Below, piece after piece: positions 30,730 to 39,641 of a stretch of 58,160 bases of DNA. This stretch comes from Microbacterium marinilacus (GTDB lineage: Bacteria > Actinomycetota > Actinomycetes > Actinomycetales > Microbacteriaceae): the NCBI RefSeq assembly GCF_019753765.1, contig NZ_JAIJZW010000007.1, positions 50,061 through 108,220 of the forward strand. The letters run 5' to 3'. The notes beneath the pieces were generated by a model. The model was not told the DNA's origin. It saw only the letters and a program-made list of their open reading frames with translations, and did no database searches. A program made the translations under genes and the position numbers. Position 1 is the first letter of the stretch. Each line of letters starts with the position of its first letter.

Positions 30730-30815
30730 CGGATCCGCTCCGTCCGACGGAACGGCTTGACGCAGCGCCCTCCTCCTCCCGCCAGACGATGTGGCTCGGC
30801 GGAGGGAGCGGCGGG

Positions 30816-32051
30816 TCAGACCTGCGCGTCTGACTCGTCGGCCTCCGGGGCCAGGGCGATGACGGGCGCGAGCTCGTCGCGGGTCAGGGTCATCAGCGGC
30901 CCGGCGGGGTCGATGATGATGCCGCCCACCCCCTCGTGGTCCCGGAGCACCTGGCCGAGCTTCGCCGCCGACAGGGGCAGCGCCCGCTCGTCGCGGCCCT
31001 GCGCGGCGATCTCGAGCGGATGCGAGTACACCTGCAGCAGGCGGGTGCCGTCGGCGAGCCGGGCCTCGGCGATGCCGAGCTTCTGCTCGCCGTCCGGGGA
31101 GGCGTCGCCGGACGTCTTGCCGAGCGCGATCCACAGCTGCACGCCCTCGGCGATCAGCGTGGCGATCCGGTGCGGGGTGTCGGCCTCGCGCGGCGCGCCG
31201 ATCGCCGCCTTCAGCCGCATGTCCGGATCGGCCTGGGTCAGCGCGCGCTCCAGCACCTGGCGGGGCAGCACCGCGCGGTGGGGAGCGGAGTTGTTGTCGA
31301 CGATCAGACCGGCGAAGTCCTGCTCGACGAGGTGCTTCAGGATCGCGCCGACCGGCTGACCGACGGCCGACGTGCTGGCGTCGCCGTCCGCTCGCACGGC
31401 GTCGTGCAGCGCCTTGCCCGAGCTGAACACGAGCATGTAGGCGTTGTCGCCGTCCCTCGCGATGCCGAACGACAGGCGGGCGCTGCCCTCCGCGAGCTGC
31501 TCGCGGGCGTTCCCCTGCACGCGCAGGAACACGTGGCCCTGCAGCAGCTGCCGCACGACGCCGAGCAGCTGCGCGCCCGTCGGGTTCTCGGGGAGCGCCG
31601 CGAGCGCGTCGCGCAGCAGCGCATTGTCGCGCAGGCCGGGCACGCTCTCGAGCTTCTCGGGCGGCGCGGCGGGCGCCAGCGGCAGCTCGCGCGGTGCGGG
31701 CGCCGCCGGTCGCGCCGCGGCCGGTCGCGCTGCCGGCTCGGAGGCGGGCCCGCCCTGAGCGTCCTGGTCGGCGGACGGCGGCGCGACCTCGGGGCCGGCG
31801 TCGGCACCGAGCCCTCGATACGACGACATCGAGATGTTCACCTGAGGCGCCGCGTCCCCTGCGGCGCCGGCGGCCGGCTCCGTGGCGGCGGCGCTCGCGG
31901 GCGGCTCAGCGACCGCCGGCTCAGCGACGGCGCCCGGATCCGATGCCGGCTCCGCCGGGGCCTGCGACGCCCCGCTCTCCGTCGTCTGCTCGGCGGAGTC
32001 CGCGGCGGCCGACTGGTCGTCGTTCTTCTTCTTCCGCGAGAACAGTCCCAT
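30816..32051 (-). CDS. SseB-family protein with an Ala/Pro-rich N-terminus
   Basis: This 411-aa protein starts MGLFSRKKKN, then has a 115-residue low-complexity Ala/Pro/Glu linker, and then two copies of an SseB-type N-terminal domain (about residues 135-275 and 280-400; compare NAYMLVFSSGKALHD with RLLQVYSHPLEIAAQ, and GLIVDNNS with GIIIDPAG). SseB domains are poorly understood; some are linked to secretion or peptidoglycan signalling. There is no membrane segment. The ATG is preceded by TAGGCT at leaderless spacing. Confidence 0.82.
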   Translation of the reverse strand: MGLFSRKKKNDDQSAAADSAEQTTESGASQAPAEPASDPGAVAEPAVAEPPASAAATEPAAGAAGDAAPQVNISMSSYRGLGADAGPEVAPPSADQDAQGGPASEPAARPAAARPAAPAPRELPLAPAAPPEKLESVPGLRDNALLRDALAALPENPTGAQLLGVVRQLLQGHVFLRVQGNAREQLAEGSARLSFGIARDGDNAYMLVFSSGKALHDAVRADGDASTSAVGQPVGAILKHLVEQDFAGLIVDNNSAPHRAVLPRQVLERALTQADPDMRLKAAIGAPREADTPHRIATLIAEGVQLWIALGKTSGDASPDGEQKLGIAEARLADGTRLLQVYSHPLEIAAQGRDERALPLSAAKLGQVLRDHEGVGGIIIDPAGPLMTLTRDELAPVIALAPEADESDAQV

Positions 32052-32057
32052 GCGCCC

Positions 32058-32063
32058 AGCCTA
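32058..32063 (-). promoter_or_regulatory. Leaderless -10 (TAGGCT) of the SseB-like gene
   Basis: TAGGCT on the minus strand is exactly 6 nt from the ATG at 32051. Confidence 0.6.
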
Positions 32064-32117
32064 CGTGCCGGCTGCAACCCCCGTCCGGGCTCTGCCGCCA
32101 CGCGGGTAGCGTGTTCG

Positions 32118-32765
32118 ATGATGACCGCCTACCCCTCGACGATCGCTCGTCCGGTCGAGCACGAGCTCGTCATCAGGAAGTCGCGTTTCCTGACGCACAC
32201 CGCCCCGGTGGGCTCCGTCGCCGACGCCGACGAGTTCATCGCGGGCGTACGCAAGCGCTACTGGGACGCGCGGCACAACTGCACGGCGATGGTCACCGGG
32301 CTGCGCGGCGAGCAGGCGCGCTCGAACGACGACGGCGAGCCGTCCGGCACGGCGGGCGTGCCGATGCTCGAGGTGCTGCGGCAGCGTCGCCTGACCGATC
32401 TCGCCGTCGTGGTGACACGGTACTTCGGGGGCATCAAGCTCGGTGCCGGCGGGCTGGTGCGCGCCTACTCGTCGGCGGTGTCGGAGTGCCTCGACGACGC
32501 GGCGCTGGTCGAGCGGCAGGAGCTCACCGAGGTGATGCTCGCCGTGGACCACGCGGACGCGGGCCGGGTCGACAACCTGCTGCGGGACTGGGTGGGCGGG
32601 GGCGCGGGTGCTCTCGGGGAGCCCGACTACGCCGCGCGGGCGACGCTCCGCGCCTGGGTCCCCGCCGCGCGGCTTCCCGAGCTGGCCGACGCCGCGGCCT
32701 CCTGGTCCGGCGGCGCGCTCGTGCCCGAGGCCGGCGCGGTGCGGGTCGTCGACGTCCCGGCCTAG
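32118..32765 (+). CDS. YigZ/IMPACT-family protein
   Basis: This protein (215 aa, or 214 aa from the second of two adjacent ATGs) carries the UPF0029/IMPACT signature: KSRFLTHTAPV, YWDARHNCTAMV, DDGEPSGTAGVPMLEVL and VVTRYFGGIKLGAGGLVRAYS. The family affects translation control in eukaryotes; the bacterial role is unclear. TAGCGT lies 5 nt before the first ATG, so the gene may be leaderless. Its stop overlaps the stop of the convergent nuclease gene within CTAG. Confidence 0.9.
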   Translation: MMTAYPSTIARPVEHELVIRKSRFLTHTAPVGSVADADEFIAGVRKRYWDARHNCTAMVTGLRGEQARSNDDGEPSGTAGVPMLEVLRQRRLTDLAVVVTRYFGGIKLGAGGLVRAYSSAVSECLDDAALVERQELTEVMLAVDHADAGRVDNLLRDWVGGGAGALGEPDYAARATLRAWVPAARLPELADAAASWSGGALVPEAGAVRVVDVPA

Positions 32766-33712
32766 CCTCCGCGCCCGACCGGCACCCGGTCTGCACCCGC
32801 CCCTGCCCGCCTCCGCCGGAGATCCCGCTTTCTCCGGAGCGAGTCCGGCTCCGGATTCCGTCGTCGGCGGGTTCTCCTTCTCAACGCGCAGCGCGGTGCA
32901 GCCCTTGCCCCACCGCGCGCGATCAGGCCCTGGACGGTCGCCCAGTCGTCGAAGATCTGCCGGTAACCCACCCGGATGACGTGGTACCCCATCAGTCGCA
33001 GGCGGGCATCGTGCTCGTTGTCGGCCATTCGCTGCGAGTCGACGTGGTGGCCGCCGTCGATCTGGATGACCAGCCTGTCGCCGACCAGCAGGTCGACGCG
33101 TCTCCCGGCGATGACGACCTGCCTCTGCATCGGCAGGCGCAGCCATCGAAGGCGCGACATGACCACCGTCTCCGTGCCTGCGTCCGCGAACGGGCGAGCC
33201 TCGGCGAGCAGGCGACGGGCATCCGGGGCGAGGTCGAGGCGACGCATCACCTCACGGTCGAGCATGCCGAGTCGCATCGCCGACTCCCACGCGGCCAGGC
33301 CCGTCTCGTACGGCTGGCAGACGGCGAGGATGGCCGGGACGTTCCCGACGGGATCGCTGAGCACGCCGGGGCCTCGGGGCACGGCCGGCTGCGCCCAGTG
33401 GACGTGCGTCCCCGTCCGTGGCGGTCGGACGAGCTTGGCGTGCGGCGCCGCACCGACATGGTGCGTATCGGCAGACGCGGTCCAGATCCCGAGACGTCGC
33501 GCCTGCGTCACGCAGGTCAGCACGACGCCGACCTCCGCGGCGGCCACGAGAAGCGCGTCGGCATGCGGCGCCGCCACCCAGCCTCGCCGCGGTCGCCGCA
33601 GCCGGCCCTCGGCGACCGCGCGACGGATCCGGGCATCACCGATCCCCAGGTCGAGCAGCGCCCTCACCCTGGCCACTCCGTCGAACATGCCGAGCGCGTC
33701 GTCGATGTCCAT
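32762..33712 (-). CDS. DUF559 (Vsr-like) endonuclease-domain protein
   Basis: This 316-aa protein has an N-terminal winged-helix region like AbiEi-type regulators (ALLDLGIGDARIRRAVAEGRL, RRGWVA) and a C-terminal nuclease domain of the Vsr/DUF559 kind with the conserved VDLLVGDRLVIQIDGGHH and MADNEHDARLRLMGYHVIRV. Such proteins are common and variable in actinobacteria; function is unknown. The last 46 residues are Arg-rich and are encoded by a 60-bp repeat element, so the native stop may have been lost. A second copy of that repeat lies upstream of the gene. The start at 33712 is supported by a GACGGT hexamer 6 nt upstream. Confidence 0.8.
   Translation of the reverse strand: MDIDDALGMFDGVARVRALLDLGIGDARIRRAVAEGRLRRPRRGWVAAPHADALLVAAAEVGVVLTCVTQARRLGIWTASADTHHVGAAPHAKLVRPPRTGTHVHWAQPAVPRGPGVLSDPVGNVPAILAVCQPYETGLAAWESAMRLGMLDREVMRRLDLAPDARRLLAEARPFADAGTETVVMSRLRWLRLPMQRQVVIAGRRVDLLVGDRLVIQIDGGHHVDSQRMADNEHDARLRLMGYHVIRVGYRQIFDDWATVQGLIARGGARAAPRCALRRRTRRRRNPEPDSLRRKRDLRRRRAGAGADRVPVGRGG
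32818..32877. repeat. 60-bp palindromic element, copy A
   Basis: It begins GGAGATCCCGC and ends GCGGGTTCTCC, which pair as an inverted repeat (10 of 11), with an inner perfect 7-bp repeat TCCGGAG/CTCCGGA. It is 46/60 identical without gaps to the element at 33845-33904 and lies inside the 3' end of the nuclease gene. Confidence 0.8.
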
Positions 33713-33718
33713 GCCGAC

Positions 33719-33724
33719 ACCGTC
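33719..33724 (-). promoter_or_regulatory. Possible leaderless -10 (GACGGT) of the nuclease gene
   Basis: GACGGT on the minus strand is 6 nt from the ATG at 33712. It is a weaker match than most. Confidence 0.35.
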
Positions 33725-33844
33725 TCGGACCCGGGGCGGCAGATGCACCGCAACGCCCCGGATGTGGACGAGAAGGCTCGGTTTCGCCGCTGTGAGCGAG
33801 ACATGAGCGCTCGACTCGCCGCCGCCCGCCATCCCCGGTTCGAC

Positions 33845-33904
33845 GGAGATCCCGCGTGCTACGGAGCGGAATCGCCTCCCGGATCCGTCGTTCGCGGATT
33901 CTCC
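33845..33904. repeat. 60-bp palindromic element, copy B
   Basis: It has the same length and orientation as copy A, with ends GGAGATCCCGC and GCGGATTCTCC (9 of 11 paired) and an inner ACGGA/TCCGT. It lies between the nuclease gene and the helicase gene, so the nuclease gene is bracketed by the two copies, which start 1027 bp apart. Confidence 0.8.
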
Positions 33905-33966
33905 GGCTCAGCGGGCTCAGCGCCGACCGCTCGACGTCCCGGCCCAGCGCCAGCCGCCGCCCACGG

Positions 33967-36387
33967 TCAGAGCTTCTGGATCGGCGCGATCTTGATGAGC
34001 AGCTTCTTGGCGCCGGCCGAGTCGAAGCGCACGTGGGCGATGCGCTTGGCGCCCTCGCCCGTGACCGCGTCGACGCGGCCCTCGCCGAAGTCGTCGTGTC
34101 GGATGCGGTCGCCGGCGGCCAGCTCGAGGTCGCCGTTGTCGCGCACCTTGTTCGTCACCATGCCGGGGAACTTGTCCATCGCGGTCGACTTCGGCTTCAG
34201 GCCGCCGCCGGGCGCGAGGGGCGTCGCCCCCCAGCGGTCGGATCCGCCGGGCCGCCGCGCGTTCAGGGCGCGCGACTGCGATCCGCCGCGACCGTTCACG
34301 TCGCCGGGCGACTGCCGCCAGTGGATCAGGTCGGCGGGGATCTCCTGCAGGAAGCGGCTGGGCATGGCGACCGTGACCTCGCCGAACTGCGCGCGCGTCA
34401 TGGCGAGCGAGAGGTACAGGCGCTTGCGGGCTCGGGTGATGCCGACGTAGAACAGCCGGCGCTCCTCCTGCGGCCCGCCCGGCTCGCCCGCCGAGATGCG
34501 GTGCGGGATCAGGTCCTCCTCGACGCCGGTGAGGAACACGGTGTCGAACTCGAGGCCCTTGGCGGTGTGCAGCGTCATGAGCGACACCGACCCCGACTCG
34601 TCGTCGAGATCGTCGCTGTCCGCCACGAGCGCGACCTCGGTGAGGAAGTCGAGGATCGTGCCCTCCGGGTTATTGCGCGCGAACTCTCGCGTGACCGCCA
34701 CCAGCTCGTCGAGGTTCTCGACGCGTGCCTCGTCCTGCGGGTCTCGGCTGGCGCGCAGCGCATCGAGGTAGCCGCTCTTGTTGAGCAGCACCTGCAGCCC
34801 CTCGGCGACGGAGACCGGCGAGGGCGCCTCGCCGGAGGACGGCAGCAGGATCTCCTGCGCCTCGACGAGCACGCCGTGCAGCTGGGCGATCGCGCCCTGG
34901 ATCTTGGGGCCGAAGCCGAGCTCGGTGTAACGCCCGAGCGCGTCGCGGAAGGTGATGCCCTCGCGCTCGGCGAACCCGGAGATGTTCTCGACCGTGACGT
35001 CGCCGATGCCGCGGCGCGGGCGGTTGATGATGCGGCGCAGCGCCATCTCGTCGGCGGGGTTCGCGACCGACACCAGGTACGCCAGGGCGTCCTTGATCTC
35101 GGCGCGCTCGTAGAACTTGGTGCCGCCCATGATCTTGTAGGGCACCGCCGAGCGGATGAAGATCTCCTCCAGCGCACGGGACTGCGAGTTGGTGCGGTAG
35201 AACACCGCCATCTGCCCGTAGTCGACCCCGGTGCGGCGAAGCGACTCGATCTCGTCGGCGACGAACTGCGCCTCGTCGTGCTGCGAGTAGCCGGTGAAGC
35301 CGATCACCTTCTCGCCGTCGCCCTGGTCGCTCCAGAGGCGCTTCTCCTTGCGGTCGAAGTTGTTGCTGATGACCGAGTTGGCGGCGGTGAGGATGTTCTG
35401 CGTGGACCGGTAGTTCTGCTCCAGCAGCACCACCTTCGCGCCGGGGAAGTCGCGCTCGAACTCGCTGATGTTGCGGATGTCCGCGCCACGGAACGCGTAG
35501 ATCGACTGGTCGGAGTCGCCGACCACCGTGAGGGACGCGCCCTCGGCCTCGTCCATGAGCGCGAGCATGCCCCCGCCGACGTCGTCGGACGACTGGACGG
35601 GGCGGGTGAGCTCGTGGATGAGGGCGTACTGCGCGTGGTTGGTGTCCTGGTACTCGTCGACGAGGATGTGGCGGAAGCGCTTGCGGTACACGTCCGCGAC
35701 CTTCGGGAACGCGCGGAACAGGTACACGGTCTGCGCGATCAGGTCGTCGAAGTCGAACGCGTTCGCCCGCTGCAGCTGCCGCTGGTAGTCGCGGAACAGC
35801 TCGGCGAACATCCGCTCGACCGGGTCGTTCATGTTGGCGTCGCGGGCGAAGGAGTCGGCGTCGGCGAGCTCGTTCTTGAGCTTGGAGATGCGCGACTGCA
35901 CCGATGCGGGAGTGAGACCGAGCGCGTCGGCCTCGTGCTCCTTGACGAGGCGCTTGATGAGCGCGCGCGAGTCGCCCGAGTCGTAGATCGTGAACGCCTT
36001 CGTGAAGCCGAACTGGTCGGCCTCGCGGCGCAGGATGCGCACGCAGGCGGAGTGGAACGTCGAGATCCACATGCCGCGCGCGCTGTCGCCCACCAGCTGC
36101 TGGACGCGCTCGCGCATCTCGCCCGCCGCCTTGTTGGTGAACGTGATCGCCAGGATCTGGCTCGGCCACGCCTCGCGGGCGCGCAGGAGCGAGGCGATGC
36201 GGTGCGTCAGCACGCGCGTCTTGCCCGACCCGGCGCCGGCGACGATGAGCAGCGCGGGGCCCCGGTGCACGACCGCCTCGCGCTGCTGGGGGTTGAGCCC
36301 GTCGAGCAGCTCGTCCGGCTCGCCCTGCCGCGGCCCGCGCGGGCCGGCGCCGGAGGGCACGATGATGGGGGTGGAAGCGTCGCTCAT
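33967..36387 (-). CDS. pcrA: UvrD/PcrA-type DNA helicase
   Basis: This 806-aa superfamily 1A helicase translocates 3'-5' on single-stranded DNA in repair and replication restart. Motifs: Q-motif LNPQQREAVVHRGPALLIVAG, Walker A AGAGSGKTR, Ia ITFTNKAAGEM, II VDEYQDTN, III GDSDQSIYAFRGAD, IV VVLLEQNYRST, V SLMTLHTAKGLEFD and VI LFYVGITRARKRL. The C-terminal 60 residues resemble the PcrA Tudor-like RNA-polymerase contact (GDRIRHDDFGEGRV). The ATG at 36387 has a GGAGGT box; longer in-frame sequence belongs to the antisense of the next gene. Confidence 0.97.
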   Translation of the reverse strand: MSDASTPIIVPSGAGPRGPRQGEPDELLDGLNPQQREAVVHRGPALLIVAGAGSGKTRVLTHRIASLLRAREAWPSQILAITFTNKAAGEMRERVQQLVGDSARGMWISTFHSACVRILRREADQFGFTKAFTIYDSGDSRALIKRLVKEHEADALGLTPASVQSRISKLKNELADADSFARDANMNDPVERMFAELFRDYQRQLQRANAFDFDDLIAQTVYLFRAFPKVADVYRKRFRHILVDEYQDTNHAQYALIHELTRPVQSSDDVGGGMLALMDEAEGASLTVVGDSDQSIYAFRGADIRNISEFERDFPGAKVVLLEQNYRSTQNILTAANSVISNNFDRKEKRLWSDQGDGEKVIGFTGYSQHDEAQFVADEIESLRRTGVDYGQMAVFYRTNSQSRALEEIFIRSAVPYKIMGGTKFYERAEIKDALAYLVSVANPADEMALRRIINRPRRGIGDVTVENISGFAEREGITFRDALGRYTELGFGPKIQGAIAQLHGVLVEAQEILLPSSGEAPSPVSVAEGLQVLLNKSGYLDALRASRDPQDEARVENLDELVAVTREFARNNPEGTILDFLTEVALVADSDDLDDESGSVSLMTLHTAKGLEFDTVFLTGVEEDLIPHRISAGEPGGPQEERRLFYVGITRARKRLYLSLAMTRAQFGEVTVAMPSRFLQEIPADLIHWRQSPGDVNGRGGSQSRALNARRPGGSDRWGATPLAPGGGLKPKSTAMDKFPGMVTNKVRDNGDLELAAGDRIRHDDFGEGRVDAVTGEGAKRIAHVRFDSAGAKKLLIKIAPIQKL

Positions 36388-36443
36388 GGCACCTCCGAGT
36401 CTACGGCGAGGGCCCGACACGGACGCGCTGCGCGCGTCGGTGG

Positions 36444-37457
36444 TCAGACGCCGCGGAAGAACGCGACGCCCAGGTCGGGATGGTCGACGAAGACGCCGTC
36501 GACGCCGGAGCGGCGGATGACGTCCCACTCGGCCTCGTAGTCGCCGAAGGCCGGCTTGCCGCCCTTCCCGCGGAACTCGGGCAGGAGGAACGCGTTCTCG
36601 GGGCGGCAGGTCCAGGTGTAGACCTGCAGGCCGCGCTCGTGCGCGTCGGCGACGATCGGCGAGGGCCCGGTTGCGCGCCCCAGGCGGTCCGGGGCGAGGA
36701 TCATCCTCTTGTCGACGCTGATGCCGTCGACGGCGCCGACGAGCCCGTCCAGCCCGCGCGGCGTCGCCGTGGCGGGATAGGTGGGCGCCGCGTCGCCGTA
36801 TGCGGAGACCAGGTCGAACGGCTTGCCCTTCGACTCCAGCAGGTAGACGTAGGTGCCCGCGACGCCGCGCTCGCGCAGGCGGTGCAGCACGGTCGACTCG
36901 AACGACTCGATCACGAGGGGCAGGCCGCCCGACGCCCATCCCGCGGCGCGCAGCTCCGTCTCGATCATCGGCGCGAGGTCGAGACCGATGGAGGCGAAGT
37001 AGCTCGCGTGCTTGACCTCCAGCACGACGCCGATCTCGCGCCCCTGGGCGAGCGATGCGGTGCGGACGAGGTCGAGCAGGTCGGCCAGCCGCAGCAGCGG
37101 CTGCGCGCCGTCGAACGTGGCGCTGCGGGGCCGGATCTCGGGGATGCGCTCGCGGGTCGACAGCGTCGACAGCTCGTCCCAGGTGAAGTCCTCCGTGAAC
37201 CAGCCGGTGAGCCGTGCGCCGTCCACGTGCTTGGTGGTGCGGCGGTCGGCGAACTCCGGGTGCTCGGCGACGTCGGTCGTGCCGGAGATCTCGTTCTCGT
37301 GCCGCACGACGAGCACCCCGTCGCGCGTGGCGACGACGTCGGGCTCGACCGCGTCGACGCCGAGCTCGAGCGCGAGGTCGTAGGAGGAGCGCGAGTGCTC
37401 CGGGCGGTACCCGGGCGCGCCGCGGTGGCCGATGACGAGCGGGTGCGGCCGGGGCAT
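36444..37457 (-). CDS. Glycerophosphodiester phosphodiesterase
   Basis: This 337-aa enzyme hydrolyses glycerophosphodiesters to glycerol-3-phosphate and an alcohol. The GDPD motif is clear: VIGHRGAPGYRPEHS, then VEPDVVATRDGVLVVRHENEI and the GlpQ-type insertion ISGTTDVAEHPEFADR. There is no signal peptide, so it is probably cytoplasmic. A short 7-bp hairpin at 36422-36438 may end it. TAGGGT lies 6 nt before the ATG, indicating a leaderless transcript. Confidence 0.94.
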   Translation of the reverse strand: MPRPHPLVIGHRGAPGYRPEHSRSSYDLALELGVDAVEPDVVATRDGVLVVRHENEISGTTDVAEHPEFADRRTTKHVDGARLTGWFTEDFTWDELSTLSTRERIPEIRPRSATFDGAQPLLRLADLLDLVRTASLAQGREIGVVLEVKHASYFASIGLDLAPMIETELRAAGWASGGLPLVIESFESTVLHRLRERGVAGTYVYLLESKGKPFDLVSAYGDAAPTYPATATPRGLDGLVGAVDGISVDKRMILAPDRLGRATGPSPIVADAHERGLQVYTWTCRPENAFLLPEFRGKGGKPAFGDYEAEWDVIRRSGVDGVFVDHPDLGVAFFRGV

Positions 37458-37463
37458 GCGTCC

Positions 37464-37469
37464 ACCCTA
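37464..37469 (-). promoter_or_regulatory. Leaderless -10 (TAGGGT) of the GDPD gene
   Basis: TAGGGT on the minus strand is 6 nt from the ATG at 37457. Confidence 0.6.
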
Positions 37470-37637
37470 GATACTCGGTCCGCGGCCAGCGGACACCCAG
37501 GGCGCGACGGCCTTCCCGTTCGCCCGGGGCGTAGACCGGGTGCGCGATCCCCAGCGCAGGCATAAGAAACCGTGGGTAGGGTGGATCCACAGCGATAGAC
37601 GTAGCTGTCCCGCACCCCACTTGGAGTTGACCACATC

Positions 37638-38531
37638 ATGGCCAGGTTCGGATTCACGGATCCCGCATTCCAGACCTCGACGCGTCCGCCGCAGGCACCG
37701 TCGTACGCGGCGCAGACCTACCCCGGCGGCGCGGCAGCCGGGCAGCAGACCCCGAGCGCGGGGCTCGTCCCGCCGACCGCCGAGCACCTCGAGGGCCTCT
37801 ACTCGGCGCCCTCCGCCGACGCGACCGACACCGGCCGCATGACGGTCGAGGACACGATCCACAAGACCCTCGGCGCGTTCGCCGTGCTGGTCGTGGCCGC
37901 CGCCGTGGGCTGGTTCGCCACGATCGTCAGCCCGGGGCTGGGAATCGGCCTCGCGGTCGTCGGAGCGATCGCCGGCTTCGTGCTCGGCCTCGTGAACTCG
38001 TTCAAGAAGATGCCGGGTGCCGGGCTGGTGCTCACGTACTCGGCCGCACAGGGACTGTTCGTCGGCGCCTTCTCCCTCATCATGGAGGCCGCGTTCCCCG
38101 GCATCGTGATGCAGGCGACGCTCGCCACGATCGCGGTCGTGGGCGTCACGCTCGCCCTGTTCTCCAGCGGCAAGGTCCGCACGTCGCCCCGCATGACCAA
38201 GATCGTCATGGTCGCGGCGCTCGGCTACCTCGTCTTCAGCCTCATCAACGGCGCCTTCATGATCTTCGGCGGCCCGTTCAGCGAGTCGGCCTGGGGCATG
38301 CGCTCGGGCTTCGAGATCATGGGCATCCCCCTCGGCGTGATCATCGGCATCCTGGCGGTGCTGATGGCGGCCTACATGCTGGTCATGGACTTCGAGTTCG
38401 TGCAGAACGGCGCCCGCAACGGCGCGCCCCGCAAGCTGGGCTGGAAGGCCTCGTTCGGCATCGTCGCGACGGTCGTCTGGATCTACGTCGAGATCCTGCG
38501 CATCGTCGCGATCCTCCGCGGCAACGACTGA
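37638..38531 (+). CDS. Bax inhibitor-1/YccA-like membrane protein
   Basis: This 297-aa protein has a 75-residue Pro/Gly/Ala-rich cytoplasmic N-terminus and seven predicted membrane helices (AFAVLVVAAAVGWF... through IVATVVWIYVEILRIV). The pattern and the final helix with VWIYVEILRI match the actinobacterial Bax inhibitor-1/YccA family (Bax1-I). Function in bacteria is uncertain; homologues conduct Ca2+ or modulate membrane proteases. A TTGGAG box precedes the ATG and a strong terminator follows. Confidence 0.88.
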   Translation: MARFGFTDPAFQTSTRPPQAPSYAAQTYPGGAAAGQQTPSAGLVPPTAEHLEGLYSAPSADATDTGRMTVEDTIHKTLGAFAVLVVAAAVGWFATIVSPGLGIGLAVVGAIAGFVLGLVNSFKKMPGAGLVLTYSAAQGLFVGAFSLIMEAAFPGIVMQATLATIAVVGVTLALFSSGKVRTSPRMTKIVMVAALGYLVFSLINGAFMIFGGPFSESAWGMRSGFEIMGIPLGVIIGILAVLMAAYMLVMDFEFVQNGARNGAPRKLGWKASFGIVATVVWIYVEILRIVAILRGND

Positions 38532-38549
38532 CGCGCGGCGCGACATCGA

Positions 38550-38579
38550 GAAGGGCTCGTCCTCCGGGACGGGCCCTTC
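38550..38579 (+). terminator. Hairpin terminator after the Bax1-I gene
   Basis: A 13-bp stem (38550-38562 with 38567-38579, one G-U) with the stable TCCG loop lies 19 nt after the stop codon. Confidence 0.8.
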
Positions 38580-38661
38580 CGTCGTGTACGGGGTCCTTCC
38601 GGGCATCTGCCGATGACGCGCTGGGCGGTCGCACGGCGTGCTCGCATCGGCGCCCGGCACG

Positions 38662-38683
38662 GCGCATAGCGGCCGCATAGCGC
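38662..38683. promoter_or_regulatory. Two CATAG repeats with 11-bp period
   Basis: CATAG occurs at 38665 and 38676, one helical turn apart, upstream of the phosphodiester glycosidase gene. The same CATAG/11-bp pattern is part of the PHO-box-like array at 40740-40783, so it may be a weaker site for the same OmpR/PhoP-type regulator. Confidence 0.35.
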
Positions 38684-38690
38684 GCCTGCC

Positions 38691-38696
38691 GACGAT
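38691..38696 (+). promoter_or_regulatory. Possible leaderless -10 (GACGAT)
   Basis: GACGAT is 6 nt from the ATG at 38703; no ribosome-binding site is visible. Confidence 0.35.
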
Positions 38697-38702
38697 CGGT
38701 CC

Positions 38703-39641
38703 ATGACGGATCGACGCACACTCACCCGCAGGTCATTCCTCGTCGGCGGCCTCGCGACCGTCGCCGGCGCCGGGGCGGCGTCCTGGTGGGCGCTCGACCG
38801 GTTCGTCGTGCCGCACGTCGAGGTCTCCGACGTCTCGGCCGCCGAGGACGACGCGGGCACGTCGTCCTCGGCGGGTGCGACGGCCACGGTCGACGACACG
38901 AGCGCCACGAGCGACGCGGCCTCGGTGCAGATCCGCACGGTCAGCACCGGGTCGGGCGACGACACGATCACGTACCACGTCGCGGAGGTGACGCTCGAGG
39001 ACCCGACGGCGCTGCGGTCGGCGTTCGCGCAGGACCAGTTCGGCGAGAACATCACCCAGAAGGTGTCGGAGATCGCCGAGGCCCACGGCGCGGTGTTCGC
39101 CGTGAACGGCGACTACTACGGCTTCCGCGACACGGGCATCGAGATCCGCAACGGCGTGGCATACCGGGACGAGGGCGCCCGCGAGGGCCTGGCTCTCTAC
39201 CGCGACGGCACCGCCCGCGTCTACGACGAGACCGCCACCACCGCGCAGGAGCTCGTCGACGCCGGCGTGTGGAACACCCTCTCGTTCGGCCCCGCCCTCC
39301 TCAGCGACGGCGCCGTCATCGACGGGATCGACGAGGTCGAGGTCGACACCAACTTCGGCAACCACTCCATCCAGGGCGAGCAGCCGCGCACCGCGATCGG
39401 CGTCGTCGACTCCTCCCACCTGCTGTTCGTGGTGGTCGACGGCCGCGACCGCGGGTACAGCCGCGGCGCCACGCTGCCGGAGCTGGCGGAGATCCTCCGC
39501 GACCTCGGCGCGCAGACCGCGTACAACCTCGACGGCGGCGGATCGAGCGAGATGTGGTTCGACGGCGAGGTCGTGAACCGTCCGTCGAACGGCGGCGAGC
39601 GGGCCACGAGCGACATCCTCTACATCGGCGGCGCCTCATGA
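38703..39641 (+). CDS. Tat-exported phosphodiester glycosidase-domain protein
   Basis: This 312-aa protein has a twin-arginine signal (TRRSFLVGG, Arg9-Arg10), a Ser/Thr/Ala-rich linker to about residue 75, and a NAGPA/DUF2233 domain: VFAVNGDYYGFRDTGIEIRNG, NTLSFGPALLSDG, RTAIGVVDSSHLLFVVVDGR and YNLDGGGSSEMWF. Family members cleave or bind sugar phosphodiesters; the mammalian one removes GlcNAc from GlcNAc-phospho-mannose. It should act outside the membrane. Its stop overlaps the next start (ATGA), so it is the first gene of the surface-sugar/VTC operon. Confidence 0.9.
   Translation: MTDRRTLTRRSFLVGGLATVAGAGAASWWALDRFVVPHVEVSDVSAAEDDAGTSSSAGATATVDDTSATSDAASVQIRTVSTGSGDDTITYHVAEVTLEDPTALRSAFAQDQFGENITQKVSEIAEAHGAVFAVNGDYYGFRDTGIEIRNGVAYRDEGAREGLALYRDGTARVYDETATTAQELVDAGVWNTLSFGPALLSDGAVIDGIDEVEVDTNFGNHSIQGEQPRTAIGVVDSSHLLFVVVDGRDRGYSRGATLPELAEILRDLGAQTAYNLDGGGSSEMWFDGEVVNRPSNGGERATSDILYIGGAS

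Noticed and set aside
33856..36540. 894-aa open frame on the plus strand opposite the helicase gene
   Set aside because: It mirrors pcrA in the antisense frame, is Arg/Val/Gly/Glu-rich without domains and is expected at this GC content.
36388..37620. N-terminal extension of the helicase frame by about 400 residues
   Set aside because: The added part is an out-of-frame reading of the GDPD gene; the helicase has its own ATG with a GGAGGT box at 36387.
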